DNA of 64,000 bases from Sabethes cyaneus (GCF_943734655.1 NC_071355.1:32679964-32743963), one strand, 5' to 3'; positions 10,651 through 23,275 are shown, counted from the stretch's first letter. The notes: generated from the sequence alone by a model not told the origin. A program made the numbers and translations.

Positions 10651-13600
10651 TGGTGAACCCCTGGCGCCTTAACGGCGAAAATTAAAAGCCTTATTAAGCG
10701 TAAATTACCCATAATTGGAACTCGCCGAACCAGCCGCAGCAGTGACTTTCGAGGCGGCCGTCGTAATTTCGTCACTAGTCACTCAACTTCTAGGCCTTGC
10801 AACCTGTGCTGTGTGCTGACGTGATACCACAGTAAATTTCATCCAAAATCCATTTGTTTTTCTTTTTTTCGTGCCATTTCACTCGCATCCACACACCACT
10901 CTGCAGCACTCTCTGATTAAACTTGAAAAATGCTGCTGGCGAAACCGAACCGAAAATAATACCCGGCGCATGAAGCGTCGTCGCCTACTGTTTGTTGCGG
11001 CGGCGGCGGCGGCGGCGATGATGATGTGTGATGGATGCGCCGCGCAGAGCGCTGTCAAATTGAAGCGAAACGAGCAAGCGAGCGAGCGGCGCCGCGCGAA
11101 AGCAAGCGCACGAGGGGGCACCCGCTCGCGCTTGCAGTCATCATCGTCGTCGTCGTCGTCGTCGTCGAAGGCGCAAAACCAAGCGGCGATCGGGGGGATG
11201 GGAAAGAATCGCTTTATAATGAGCTTGCATGTGAAGTGCTTTTTAATAAACTTAATACCTGTTTAGATTTTCTCCCCGTTTTGTTTCTGAACTTGTTTTG
11301 TTTTTTTTTTTGTATTTTTGTCTGTTTTTTTGGCACTATCTGTCTGGCCGAAGCTCGCCGGCTCGGTCTGCCACAGAGGTTCCTGGAATTTACTGATTTT
11401 GCACGCAAACTTTTGAACGTGGAGTGGAAAATCGAAAGAGAAAGGAACCGACGAAAACCAAGGGCAAATTTTCGTCGATTGAATTTGCATATCAAAAGAG
11501 TGGCTGAAACGGTTAGGATTGGGCCTGGTTCTATCGTGGAGTGGAGCATGAAAAGTGGGGGGGGGGATGTGTGGACAATTTGCATATCACTAATGAAGTG
11601 TGTACGAATTGATTTTGACTGTGCGCGGCGCAGGGAAAATCATGCTCGTAAATTGACACATGCGGAGCAGACAAAAAAGAAACAATCGCGTTTGTCATCG
11701 GTTCTAATAGCGGCAGTCCCGCTGGCGAAGAAGAACGAAAACCACCGGAAATGAGTGGAAATAAATCCCATTTGCTACCCTAAATAGCACGGCAGGACGG
11801 TTCTGCCGAGCTTGTTTTGGTGGGGTTAAGTACATCACATTAAGGCAATTATCCGTTGTCTGTTGTCTTTAAGGTGCTGCTTGCCAGCAAGAAGAACAAT
11901 CACCAGTAATTGTCTCTAATCTCGAAGGCAAAGTGAACCCAGCCATCAGCCATCAGCGACACATCTGTTTTCTGTTTCCCAGCGCTTTGATTTTTAATGC
12001 TGCACAGGTTAGAAGACGACGATGACGACGACGACGACGACTGCGAGCACAGAGACGACACTTTTTTCCCCCTCAGATTAGGGAGCAATCAAATTATACG
12101 TAATTTTCGTTTTAAAACACAAATCAATGGCCTGCCAAGGTCTGGTTTTCGTCTTCGCCGTCGGAGCCATAAAACATAACCTCGAAAATTAAGATGAGCA
12201 ACAGGCAACAGCAGCACACATTCGAGTGAGATTATCACCGCTGGAAACCTCGGAAGAAGAGGAAACGAGAAATGTTCTGATTTATGAGAGAAGATGACAC
12301 TTAATTAGAAGTCTTCGAGTGACCGTCAAGTCAGGAGTGACTGTGCGCCGATTTGGTGGTTGGCAGCTGTCAAGTGTCATCCTGCATTCGGCAGCGAAAA
12401 GGTAAGCAAAATGGCGAGCGAAACCCAATCCTGCTGGTGCCTGCCTAGTGATGTTATCGATGTCAATGCTTGATTTATGTCGGCTCTCTAGCCCGGGGGT
12501 TATTGAGCCCGACCGGACCAAAAAAAATAAATGAAAAACAGTCCTCTTTCGAGGACCGATCTATATTTATTTTAATTTCGTAGAAATTGGCAAGAGATGG
12601 TGACAGGCCGCACCGGAGGCCGAAGCCGCTTTGAAGGCGGCTGGTTGTTAGACAGTTATCAAAAAATAATTCCTCTTTATTTATTATTAGAAAACTGTGG
12701 CGGTGGCGTTGGAGACGTTGCTGGCTAAACGACCGAATTTATCGTGTCGACGACACGGCGACACAGAGTAGCTGTCAAAAAAAAAAGCAAAACTATGAGA
12801 CGTGGGAGGTGTCTGAATTTAATGAATTAGAAAATGTTATTCTTAGCGTGTTTTGCGACCCAGTTGTGGATGGAGCCTTCTCCGGTGCGCTTCACGGGGA
12901 TGGGAGGAAACAGTTGAAAACCGAAGCGAAGCGAGAAAAGGATTTAATTCTTATGTAAATCAATATTCACAAACAGTTCAAGCACGGATTCCATGATTTA
13001 CGATCCCAGAATCGAATTCAGCGAGAAAAACCACCGAACGAGGGGCACTTCACTGTCGCCAAAGCTCGCGTTGACCAACTAGCGAAAGTGGATTAGTGGA
13101 ATTCAATTAAAAACCCATTGATATGATGATTAGGCTCGATTAGGTAAGCAGTTTACGAGCAGATTTCTGGTTTTCGTTTGATCGTCAGCGTTTGACACTT
13201 TTTAACTTCTGGCGTTCGGCCTCGGAAGCGCTAAATCCACTTTTATTGATTGCTTCGTTTCGGAGTCCTTTCCACAGACCGCGCGCGCGCGTTTTCCCCC
13301 GAGATCGCTTGAAACAAGTTCGATTTTGTCGACAACTCGACAGCCTACGGCAGGCTACGGGCTGCTAGAGCGTTGAGCGTACTCTCGACGGCAATAAAAC
13401 GGTTGTCTTTGCTTCGCTGCATAGAGGGAAGCGGAATCCAGTGATTGATACTTTTTACTGCTTTTCCTGGTTCGGGTTTCTCCCTTTCGGATTAGGCTTC
13501 TGCTCGTATCGCTGTGTGATAATCGTCCAGATCGCCGCTTGGATTTCTCGCGAGTTCGCGGGAGCACAATAGCTGTCAAAATAGATCCAATTACAATAAA

Positions 13601-14842
13601 TGTCAACTCGAGAGAGTTGGGTCGATCCGTTTCGTGATGTGTCAGTCCAGTACTTTTGTTCCGTGCTTCTGCCGCAACATAAACCGAAGCTGGAAGTCAT
13701 TAGCGGAGCCCGGTTCTTTTTTATTGCTTTATGGCGATGAATTTTGAACTGTCCATCATTGTGCGCGTCACGAGTGACCATGACCGCTTCAATCGTTACG
13801 GTGGGAGGACAAAATGCAATGCGCTCGAGGCCCGATCAATCCATCGATCGATCAAAACCGCTTCGCACTCATACGAAACAGTACGCATGGGTTAGCACAC
13901 AGTCTCTTACACCCCGCGCGGATAATGAGCAAGCATGAAGTAATGATCCGCCGGCACTCGCTGGATGAAAAGAGTAAATAAAAATGTACAATCCACCTTC
14001 AGGAACAGGTTTGCGCCGGGATGGTTCAACCCCGAAGCCTGATTTTTATGAGCTTCGAGAGCTTATGCTCCGTTTCGCTCATCGCTCGAGAGTGAGCAAT
14101 AACAAATAATAATCATCATTCGGAATCTCCACCGAGCGGTTAGCCTGCTGCGATTTGCACGGTATGAAAAAGTTGCAATTCCAGCTCGTACTGTCCTGCC
14201 CTCTCGCTGCCACTGCACTGACTACGATGACAGCGTATCGGACGCAGCGACAACTGCGCCAAACGCAACTGCAAACCGACTGCAGATTCCTGGAGATCCA
14301 TTCGCGCGTGTCACGCATGAGAACCACTGTCATTATACTGTGCGAGTGTCGAACTGGTTCCATAATTACATGCCATCAACTATTCCACTCAATACCGATG
14401 ACATGCGACACATTGGCGCAGAAGAGGACTTGTCAACCTCTCTCGGTCCAAGCATTTCATGCGGCGCTCGGCCATTACAAACGCGAAAAAGCAGTCACAT
14501 CATTTTTATTAATAGCCACTCAATCAGCAGTGCCATTTTCTTGCGTACCTTCGGTACCAGTTCATGCTTCGAAGCCGTTTCAGAACTTTGATCTTGTGTG
14601 TTGGACTTTATATCCGTACCAGCCATCCGATAGTTTCATGCCTCTTCCACCGTGCCGTGGGGCAAAGCAGGCAGAAGAACCGACTCCGACCGAACCTATC
14701 CACGGGGGAAAATGATTTACTTTTAAATGTCATTACACGTCGTCGAGGTTACTATTTGTTTATTTTCCCGCTCTGTTTCATAGCCCGTTCGCATCGCACC
14801 ACCGCACAGCCAGGCGACGGGTAATCTGGGAATAATTGAAAT

Positions 14843-14860
14843 GCACTGTTTAAACAGTGC
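14843..14860. promoter_or_regulatory. 18-bp perfect palindrome with back-to-back forkhead-like cores
   Basis: GCACTGTTTAAACAGTGC is exactly self-complementary. It contains TGTTTA and TAAACA, the core of forkhead (FoxO/FoxA-type) sites, on both strands, about 3.1 kb upstream of the disco-family ATG. A regulatory role is inference. Confidence 0.35.
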
Positions 14861-17727
14861 CGCCCGTGATTCCCGACCCGAGAGGGGCGAGCAAATGCCG
14901 AACAATTTACGCAGAATTTTGATAGTTTGTCACGGAATGAATTCTTCGATGGTTCGTACGATCGAATAAATCAGTGTCGAACGAAATTTTCATTTCGGAC
15001 GACGATTAAAAATTTTAAACATCCTACGCCGGATCGGGTGAAAAGCCCCGCAGCGCGAATGCAACTGTCACTGGTCCTCGTCAAGTGTCAAGTTTCTCCG
15101 CTAACGACAACCGATGTTTTCGGCCGAACTGCAGCAGCAGCAGCAGCAGCAGCTTCTTGGCTCTCTTTCTCTCTATTTCCGCAGTCACATGCAATTGCTC
15201 TCCTTTACCTGCGAACAACGAACAAAATGTCAGATCCTCGAACAAAACTCGAATGACATCGTTTTGCACCTCCCCTCAGCAGACACACGTACACCCCCCG
15301 ATCGACCCCGAGGAACCAGGTCGTCGTCGGTTTCATGCTGTCAGCCAGGCAAATATGTGAAATTATCATCATTATCCACCAACCGACCGACCGACCAACC
15401 CAGGCCGGGGACCGGGGAAACTACACCGCCGCCGATCGCACGCAGATATATCGTGAACTCAACGACGGTTTGTTGTATGCAAATTACCAACCAGCACCGC
15501 CTCTTCAAATCGGTTCGGTTGCTTCAATTATCCATTTGTCATATTTATCAATCCCACTTTGGCTTCCTCTCTTTCTGCGAATGATTCCGCTGCAACCTGC
15601 TGCGAATGCAAAATGTGTGACAAATTCGATTTCATTCGAACTCACTTCATTTCCAATTGGGCGAAAAATCATGACAGTCATGCAACCGCAGTCGCACACT
15701 AATATGACAGGTCGGTGATCTACCTGAAAGTGTCATCGCAGCAACCTACACTGCGATGCCAGTGGCACACCCCTCGTACGTAACCGCCATTGGCGGCGCC
15801 GCCGGTTGAAACTACGCGCGTCGCGCGATAGTGATAATAACCGAGAGGAGATGCTAATAGCTATTAACTATGTGCGACTTTTCTCGAGATGATTGCACTG
15901 CGATGGCATTGTCTTCCGATGGAGATCAGCACGGTGAAGTAACGCGCGAGACAAGCTGGAAAACAATAAAAGCGATCTCACGTATGATGATAATGATGAT
16001 GACGGTGATGATCGCATCAGATTAAGGTATGTGATGAATAAACGATGCTTGAACAATTAATAAAGGCGAACGGGCGCTAATCAGCTCCCAGCAAGTGGCG
16101 AAAGATGGCGTCCATTGACAGGTCACTGCTCTTGAGCGTCCCCGCGGTCCCCACGCGCGGCTGTTTTCTATTGCACGCTTGTGAAAAACCATCGTAAACA
16201 CTATCGTTTGACAGCTCCGCCCAGTGCGGTATTTCTGCGAGCATCGTTTTCTAATCACCTTCACCACAGCAGGTCGAAGAAAGCTCCGCTCGTGGTATCA
16301 ACAAAACAAAGCACGCCACGACCATGTTTACTCACTCACTCGCTTAAACGGGTTATAGAGCACAACGTATCCTTGCCGACGGGCAAATGCAATTATTTCT
16401 CATTACTTATTCGCCTTCTACAAACATCACGCTCATGCTGCTGCCGTTGCTTCCAGAAAGCACGAAACTCGGAAAAAGAGCTGCTGAGGCAGCCGCCATG
16501 GATGAAGAAAAAGGCCGATTTCGTGTGCCAGAGCCGCCTTTGATCGATTACACTCATTTTCGTTTTAATTTTACTACTCGAACCAGCCAGCCAGCCAACC
16601 AACCACCCTAACGCGACGGGCAAAATCGAATAAATATTTAATATAATCTCATTTCTCTTCATTTACCTTTGCTCGCCTGCTCCCAGAGCAGCCGGGCTTG
16701 AAACCTTAATAGTTTCATTCAATTAGATCCTTGCATTCGTTTGTCCGAATCCGGCAGCTCCCGTGAGACGAACCCTTTTCCTAGTTTAATTTACGGCATC
16801 CCCGAGCGGGCGGGCGGCTAAATCAATAGCCGCCAGAAATTCCGACCCGGATTACAAGATTTCCACTCCGGGAAAGACAAACGTTATCAATTATTAACAG
16901 ACTGCAACCGGAGCGACATCCAACGGCACTCCATTCAACCGAATTGATTCTGCTGCTGACAGCGACAGCTTTGTTTACAGCACCCGAAACGGAAGCTCGC
17001 CATAAACATAACCTCATTCTGTCCTGCTTCTAATCCCGCCTAGCGCACTCGCGCCACGACGCATGCGATGAACTATTTTAAACAAACAGTCATCGGTCGC
17101 AGTCGGTCGCAGCGCAGAATGACAATCCATTTGCTCCCCGGATTCGGGCCCGGGACATCTAAATCACATTAACGCTTCAATCAATCAAATTTCCGGTCGC
17201 ATGAACCGACCGTGGACCAACGTGTGGCACCAACCAACCAACCTTCGTTTTCCGGAGGACGGGCGCTGTTTATTATTACTGAAAATATCAATTTAATTTG
17301 TCTTATCTTTATTGAACTGTTAAGCCAAAGCCAGCACTGCCGCAGAAGTCACCATAAACAGAATCCATTTCCGTCTTCCTGGGGCAGCACCGCCGCCACC
17401 GGCGAATGCATAAACATCATAAAAACTGATGACCGTCCGTAGAAGAAAAAAAGGGGAATAGATGACACTCTAAAATGTTTCGTTTACGGCTTGCTTCCTT
17501 TTCACAGTCTTTCGGCCGTTCTTCCATCCAACAACCATTTTCGAAATCGAGCATTTGATTGAGCTCAATCACTCAAAGAAGTAAACATGTGTTTGACGAG
17601 GACCGCGTTTCTATGACAGCGAATTTCACCTTATGTCAAACTGAGTTAACGACATGTAGGAGAATTGCAAGTCACCCTGTATGGTGCAGCCAAATTAGAA
17701 CTTAAGCCCAATATCAATTTCTCCAAA

Positions 17728-17767
17728 CTAACCGAACCTCGTTTTGCGCTTTCTGTTTCTCTTCCAG
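17728..17767 (+). promoter_or_regulatory. Splice acceptor and branch site of the main coding exon
   Basis: A consensus branch sequence CTAAC (17728-17732) lies 36 bases before a pyrimidine-rich tract ending CTCTTCCAG at 17767. The exon therefore probably begins at 17768, giving a short 5' UTR segment in the same exon as the start codon. The gene must have at least one upstream leader exon. Confidence 0.65.
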
Positions 17768-17792
17768 AGCACCCTTCGCGCGTACCAGCACA

Positions 17793-17834
17793 ATGACACA
17801 CACCAGCGACGACAAGCAGCTGTTGCACGGTTAA
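17793..17834 (+). other. Upstream open reading frame (13 codons) in the 5' UTR
   Basis: ATG at 17793 opens a 13-codon frame that stops with TAA at 17832-17834, before the main ATG at 17965 and in another frame. If translated it could dampen initiation at the main start. This is seen in sequence only. Confidence 0.4.
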
Positions 17835-17964
17835 TCCCGTCCAACAACGTCCCGCCGAGAAAAGCACCCCGCCCCCGCCCGCAGAGAGTGGAAACTTTTC
17901 CCGCAGAACGATTCCCGATCGGCAATCAGAGCAGCAAGGTCATCCGCCCAAAACATCGACCCAA

Positions 17965-20900
17965 ATGGTTATGTCGCCAAGCAGACGACTATCATCGCCA
18001 GGAATCGCCACGCATCCAATGAATATGCATTTGAGCTCACTGCAACACTCCCAGCTGCAATTGTCCTCTCAAATGCATCAGAAGTTGGCCGCCGGACTGA
18101 CGCCGAATCATATGAGCGGATTTTTCAAGAGTCCATCGACCTCACCGAGCAGCGCCAATGCTAATATGAGCAATAATAACAACAACAACCACAGCAGTAA
18201 CAAATCTCAGAACAACAACAACAACAACCACAGCAGCAGTAGCAACAATCACAGCACGCCCGCGAACATGCCGTCAGCGACGGAACTGTCGACACATCCG
18301 TTGAATCGGCTGCAATCGATGCAGCCGTTCGACTTCCGGAAGCTGAGCGCAGCAGCCGCAGGACTTAGTGCATTCACAGCGGGTCTACCGCCGCCAAGAT
18401 TGAGTCCGGAGGCCGCGGCCGCCCAGCATCACTTCAACCAGCAGCACGCTGCTGCCGCGGCAGCGTACTCCCATGCCACGGCCAAGCGCCGTGATTCGCA
18501 AGCTTCGGACTCTTCGCCAAGCTCGCGCGATCACGCTGCCGCCGCCGCCAATTTCATGAACCTGTCGATGGCCGGGCACGGTTTGCCGTTCCCGATCCCT
18601 CCGCCACCGCCGCCAACCTCGGTGGCCATGTCGTTGGCAAACTCGCTGAACCATTCGGCGGCCGCAATGGCTGCTGCCGTGAGCGGAAACCCTCTAGCGG
18701 CGAGCTTCGTTGCGCAATCGTTCCCAAATCTACTGGCCGCTTCGGCTGCTCGCGAGCAGGCTCGCAGCAAATCTCCACTTTCCTCGCACCACAAACTGCA
18801 GCAAAAATCGGACAAACCCTCCGACAAATCCGACATGGAGAAGAACCACCACGGAAGCGGCGAGAATGTGCTGAACCTCAGCCGTGATCTGGCCGCAGCG
18901 GCGGCTGCCAATCAACATTTGGCCCGACAAGGACTGCCGGGACATGTCAGCCGCATTGCTGCCGGACTACCTCCCGGGGTTCACCTTAAAAAACCGCAAT
19001 CGCCCAATAAACGCCAGTGGGGGGCTCTGCCGCCGAACTTGGGAACCCAGTTCGTGAACCCTGCCACCGGCAAGAAACGAGTCCAGTGCAACGTTTGCTT
19101 CAAAACCTTTTGTGATAAGGGAGCTCTGAAAATCCACTTCTCCGCCGTTCATCTCCGAGAGATGCACAAATGCACCGTCGAGGGCTGCAGCATGATGTTC
19201 AGTTCCAGACGTTCCCGCAATCGGCACAGCGCCAATCCGAACCCGAAACTTCACTCGCCTCACCTCCGGAGGAAAATCTCCCCACACGACGGACGCAGTG
19301 CCCAACCTCACCCGATTCTGCTGCCGTCCGCCGGTATGCCGCTACCGAACGGCCTCAATCCGCTGCATCCGTTTGCACCGTTCCCGTTCCCGGGTGACAT
19401 GCGCCACCCATCGCTGTCCGCCCTCGAATTCAAAGCCAACATGGAAGCTAGCATGCACCGTCGTCTGCAGGAGCAAGAAAAGCATCGCGAAAGCCAACGC
19501 CAATCGCTTAGCCCGGAGAACTACCGTTACCGAAGTCCGCTTGGTGACACTCCCGACAAGTATCTTTCCCCCGGACAGCATTTAGGCGGTGGAAGTTCGG
19601 TTGGCAGTCACCTGGATGATGATGACGACGACGATGACGATCCGAATGGAATCGTTATTGATGGTAATGACGATGATGATGACGTACACGGTTTCGATAT
19701 GTCGCTCAGCTCGGAGTCGGAAGATGTTAAATCCTACCGCCACTCGGGTACACCGGAGCCGGAGTACGAGGATGAAAGGGAGATCCATCGACGGGACGAT
19801 GCGATGGGTAGTGAAAACGAACCACAGGACTTTAGTATATCGAAGTTGAAGTCGGAAAAACTATCCACTTCCTCCGACGGCGATGAAGTCGCAAGTAATG
19901 TCGACAGCAACGAAGATTCGTCGGTGCACGACTCTCAGACCGCACGGGATGAGATGAACGCCTTCCTTTCGATCAATAAGCGTAAACGAAAGAGCATGAA
20001 TCCCATCAAGTGTGCGATTCCTTCGGAACGCATGTCTGCCGAGTCGGGGCACATGTCCGATGAGAATGAGGAGAAGGATGGGGAAGAAGAACGACCGGAA
20101 CCGTTGATTAAGAAAATTAAATTGGAGAAGCAACAACAGCAGCATCAGCAGCAGCACCAGGATGAAGCACTAGCGCTGGTGAATGATAAACGTGAAGAGC
20201 TGTCTTCGCCGAAGCCAAACGGTGAAAGCAATCACGTCGAAGAGGAAACACCCGTTAAGATTAAGTCTGAACCGAGCGAACATCAAGATGAGGCTGAAAA
20301 CCTATCACTCGATCTGTCGAAGAAACGTTCCACGCCGGATGTTAACGCCAATGAGAAGTTTACCAAATATTCGATCGATGTGAAGCCGGCGTCCGAGCTG
20401 ATGGAGAAACCGGTCCCGTTGGTGCATCCGAAAAAGGAACACGACCCGGAGCAGGAAGCGGAAGACCTCCGGAGACCCGGCTCGGCCGATAGCAAAAAGA
20501 GTGCCGAAAGTTTGGATTCGGCAAACACCCTAAGGCGTCTGGAGAATCTGTCTCACGGACCGCTGAATGAGATGATGATGCAACGCGGCGGCCTGCCACA
20601 GTTTCCTCCGCTGAGCTACCTCATGAATGCCGCTCCACCGAGTCCCGCCCGATCGCGAAGTTCTTCACCGAACCCGGAGGACAACAGTCATCAGCAGGAC
20701 GTCGATTCGGATGACAACGTAGACTACTGCGAGGAAGGCAACTGCTTCAGTGATCCCAATGTACCTCTTGACAAAGATAACCCAAAGAAATGTTCCGCCT
20801 GCGGACGGATGTTCCAGAATCACTTTGCCGTTAAGACTCACTATCAAAACGTGCACCTTAAGTTGCTGCACAAGTGCAATATCGATGGCTGCAACGCGGC

Positions 20901-21510
20901 CTTCCCATCGAAGCGCAGCCGTGACCGACATGCTTCGAACTTGAATCTACACCGGAAGCTGCTCTCCACCAGCTCCGACAGTAACGATACGGTGCTAACC
21001 ATGGACAAGCAGTTTTCCGGCTTCCCAGGACCTCTGCAAACCGAGTTCCTCGCTAGGTTGTACGCAGATTCGCAGAAGTTCCCCATGAACCTGGAAGCAT
21101 TCAAGAACCACTTCCCGAATGCCGGTGCCTATGCGGATCACTTCCTGAACGGTGCCGGCCAACGGTTCCCGCCAGCTGCCGCCAACCCGTTTTTGTTTCC
21201 TCCGCTCGGAGGACTGGCCGGATTTCCCGGTCTGTCGCAATTCTCCCACTTGCTGCCGCATCCGCTGAACGGACTATCTTCGCAGCTCGCGGGAGGTCGC
21301 ATGTCCCGCTCGGATTCACCCATCTCGGCGTGCTCACCACCATCGAACATCAACATTCCATCCCCAATGTCACAACATCAGGATCACGACCAGGATCGGC
21401 ACCATTCAGCGGTGGCGGCGGCCGCTCTGCTAAGCCACAACCGGTCACCGGCGGCCACCCCAGCCGAGGAGGCACGCAAAAGCCAAAAGACGCCGGATTC
21501 CCTGTCGTGA
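17965..21510 (+). CDS. disco: Disco-family (disconnected/disco-related, basonuclin-type) C2H2 zinc-finger transcription factor
   Basis: An uninterrupted 1181-residue protein, expected in the nucleus. Two separated zinc-finger pairs are the family hallmark. Pair 1 has C375, C378, H391 and H396, then C403, C408 and H421, followed by the basic HSPHLRRKISPHDGR stretch. Pair 2 has C943, C946, H959 and H964, then C971, C976 and H989. Both second fingers have the basonuclin-like FxSxRSRxRH core. Between them lie an acidic run (about 550-575), a basic NKRKRK nuclear-localisation-like motif (about 671), a Q-rich run (about 722-734), sumoylation-type IKLE and IKSE motifs, and a CtBP-like NLSLDLS motif (779-785). 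The N-terminus is rich in N, S, H and A tracts. Drosophila disco and disco-r act in head and leg appendage patterning and visual-system wiring. The large size and second finger pair favour disco-r over short disco, but the paralogue is not resolved. An in-frame stop at 17794 inside the same exon makes 17965 the first possible ATG (17971 is an alternative). Confidence 0.93.
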   Translation: MVMSPSRRLSSPGIATHPMNMHLSSLQHSQLQLSSQMHQKLAAGLTPNHMSGFFKSPSTSPSSANANMSNNNNNNHSSNKSQNNNNNNHSSSSNNHSTPANMPSATELSTHPLNRLQSMQPFDFRKLSAAAAGLSAFTAGLPPPRLSPEAAAAQHHFNQQHAAAAAAYSHATAKRRDSQASDSSPSSRDHAAAAANFMNLSMAGHGLPFPIPPPPPPTSVAMSLANSLNHSAAAMAAAVSGNPLAASFVAQSFPNLLAASAAREQARSKSPLSSHHKLQQKSDKPSDKSDMEKNHHGSGENVLNLSRDLAAAAAANQHLARQGLPGHVSRIAAGLPPGVHLKKPQSPNKRQWGALPPNLGTQFVNPATGKKRVQCNVCFKTFCDKGALKIHFSAVHLREMHKCTVEGCSMMFSSRRSRNRHSANPNPKLHSPHLRRKISPHDGRSAQPHPILLPSAGMPLPNGLNPLHPFAPFPFPGDMRHPSLSALEFKANMEASMHRRLQEQEKHRESQRQSLSPENYRYRSPLGDTPDKYLSPGQHLGGGSSVGSHLDDDDDDDDDPNGIVIDGNDDDDDVHGFDMSLSSESEDVKSYRHSGTPEPEYEDEREIHRRDDAMGSENEPQDFSISKLKSEKLSTSSDGDEVASNVDSNEDSSVHDSQTARDEMNAFLSINKRKRKSMNPIKCAIPSERMSAESGHMSDENEEKDGEEERPEPLIKKIKLEKQQQQHQQQHQDEALALVNDKREELSSPKPNGESNHVEEETPVKIKSEPSEHQDEAENLSLDLSKKRSTPDVNANEKFTKYSIDVKPASELMEKPVPLVHPKKEHDPEQEAEDLRRPGSADSKKSAESLDSANTLRRLENLSHGPLNEMMMQRGGLPQFPPLSYLMNAAPPSPARSRSSSPNPEDNSHQQDVDSDDNVDYCEEGNCFSDPNVPLDKDNPKKCSACGRMFQNHFAVKTHYQNVHLKLLHKCNIDGCNAAFPSKRSRDRHASNLNLHRKLLSTSSDSNDTVLTMDKQFSGFPGPLQTEFLARLYADSQKFPMNLEAFKNHFPNAGAYADHFLNGAGQRFPPAAANPFLFPPLGGLAGFPGLSQFSHLLPHPLNGLSSQLAGGRMSRSDSPISACSPPSNINIPSPMSQHQDHDQDRHHSAVAAAALLSHNRSPAATPAEEARKSQKTPDSLS

Positions 21511-23084
21511 CCAATGCCGTCCTTTACATCGTATGCAGCCGAATCGACCATCTGGTAAAGCTCTGGTAAACCCCCAGTAGTCCCAAAGTTCTCCGGTTTC
21601 CCTTCCCCGCTCGTTTTTAACCGCTTATTTTTCCCTCCTGGCCACCCCGACACTCGATGACGAGCCCGAGCCCGAGCCGGAATAATCTGGTGGATTTAAT
21701 TGAGTCACGGCATCTCCGCGCCCGGGCGCTGCGACGCGAGTGCGCGAAGCTATGTTATCTCACAGCAATGAAGCGTTTCGAGAAAAAAAAACCACTACTA
21801 CTACTATGATAAAAACAGACAGATAATTCAATTTAAAAGCGATTGATGGGTATGCACAAAGCAAGCGGAAGTCTCTCTTCTAAAAAATCGTGATCTCGTT
21901 TGACTCTCTTTTTTTATTATTTTGTAATTAAAACTTATCGTAAATTAGGTTCTGTGCTTATCTGGTTATTCGTAAGCCAAGCCGTAGTTATGGCGAAGAA
22001 CGGAACAGAAAAAAAACCACACACAGACACACAACTCGTTAATATCTGAAGTACGTGTAGCTACTGTTAGCGATAACGGCAAATTGAGGTTAGGCATAAA
22101 TCACACTTTACTAAAGTGCCCAGTGATATAACTTTAATTAATGTTTTCAGACAAACTCAAACAAAAAAAAATTAAGTCTCGTTTGCAGATACTGCGACTT
22201 GCAGGGCTAATCTTATTTTTTTCCTTTTTCGGTGCGTGGGAGAAGTGGGACAAAAATTGATTCCTTTTTTTTAAATACGAATAGAATTTTAGACGTTTTA
22301 GTAGCGAGCAAAAATATTAACAGTGAATCAAGTAGCTATTATAGTAAGGCCGTAAGTGTAAGCTTCTCCAGTTCCTAAAACTCTGCTCCTAGTAGGCTGC
22401 GCTGTGTAATTTATTCGTGAAAGAGGAAACTTCCCAAAAAAAAACAAACAAACGTGTAAAAGCAACTGATCAACGAAGAATGATATTGATTTTAATTCGA
22501 AAAAGTAGTACCTTTATTTTGTTTAATCATTGTAATTTCATTGCGCTGTCACCAACACCAAAATCTTCCACGTAAAAAGAAACATAACCTAGTGTAAGAG
22601 AAGGCGAGGTCGAACAAAGAGCAACAACAGCCAACATCCTATCGACCGAAGCAAAAGCTAAAGATAATGTAATTTTTTTTTCGAAGCAGTGCTGAAGCAG
22701 AAGCATTATACGGATGAACAGTGCATCCAACTTTCATTTATGTGTACCTTTACTACTTTTAAAGAAAAGGGCAAGCCGCTCGTTTGATTTGCAAACACTG
22801 AACAGGAACGCAAACATTGCGAGAGATGATGCGAGAAAAATCAATAAGAAATGTGCAATATTTTCGTCCTCTTTTGTGCTCTAGATAATTGATAGTCTTT
22901 TAGGGTAATAATTATACGCATAGTTAATATACTTTCACAATTCTAGTGGCTAAGGACAACAAAACAAAATAGTAGATTTAATCAGACTAAGCAAAAAAAA
23001 ACCTAAACGATATGGAATATATCATATTTTACTCTCTAGGAAAAATGATCAATACAAAATCAACACACAAAGCGAACAAATAAC

Positions 23085-23092
23085 TGTACATA
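23085..23092 (+). promoter_or_regulatory. Pumilio recognition element in the 3' UTR
   Basis: TGTACATA matches the UGUANAUA consensus bound by Pumilio proteins. It lies about 190 bases before the likely poly(A) signal. One exact match in a 1.8-kb AT-rich UTR is suggestive, not proof. Confidence 0.4.
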
Positions 23093-23275
23093 GTCTATAC
23101 ATATTGAGCTATAAAACCGTAGATAATTACAACAATTGATATTAATGGTTAAAACTAAAACACTTCATTCAAAATGAAGGCATCGCATCACATCACAAAT
23201 TACAGTAATGTAAAATAGCAACAAGCAAGTTTACCCATACGAAAGAAGCAAGCAAATTTGAATATCAAAAATATC

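Larger units (their letters stand above)
10651..17767. other. Non-coding region immediately 5' of the disco-family coding exon
   Basis: No intact gene was recognised. It has GCG (10999-11018), TCG (11143-11168), GAC (12017-12040) and CAG (15131-15151) triplet runs, a clustered set of AAGTGTCA/TGACACTT words and an 18-bp palindrome. Possible splice donors for a non-coding leader exon are AAAAG before GTAAGC at 12402 and TTAG before GTAAGC at 13144, but the first exon and promoter of the gene could not be fixed. A 239-codon ORF at 11035-11754 runs through a triplet repeat and a T-rich tract and looks fortuitous. Confidence 0.4.

Noticed and set aside
11035..11754. 239-codon + strand ORF upstream of the disco-family gene
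   Set aside because: It crosses a TCG triplet run and a T-rich tract giving VVVV and FFFC strings. It shows no family motif and no plausible splice structure.
14155..14715. 186-codon + strand ORF
   Set aside because: Its composition is like the surrounding non-coding DNA and there is no recognisable domain. Overlapping frames of similar length suggest chance.
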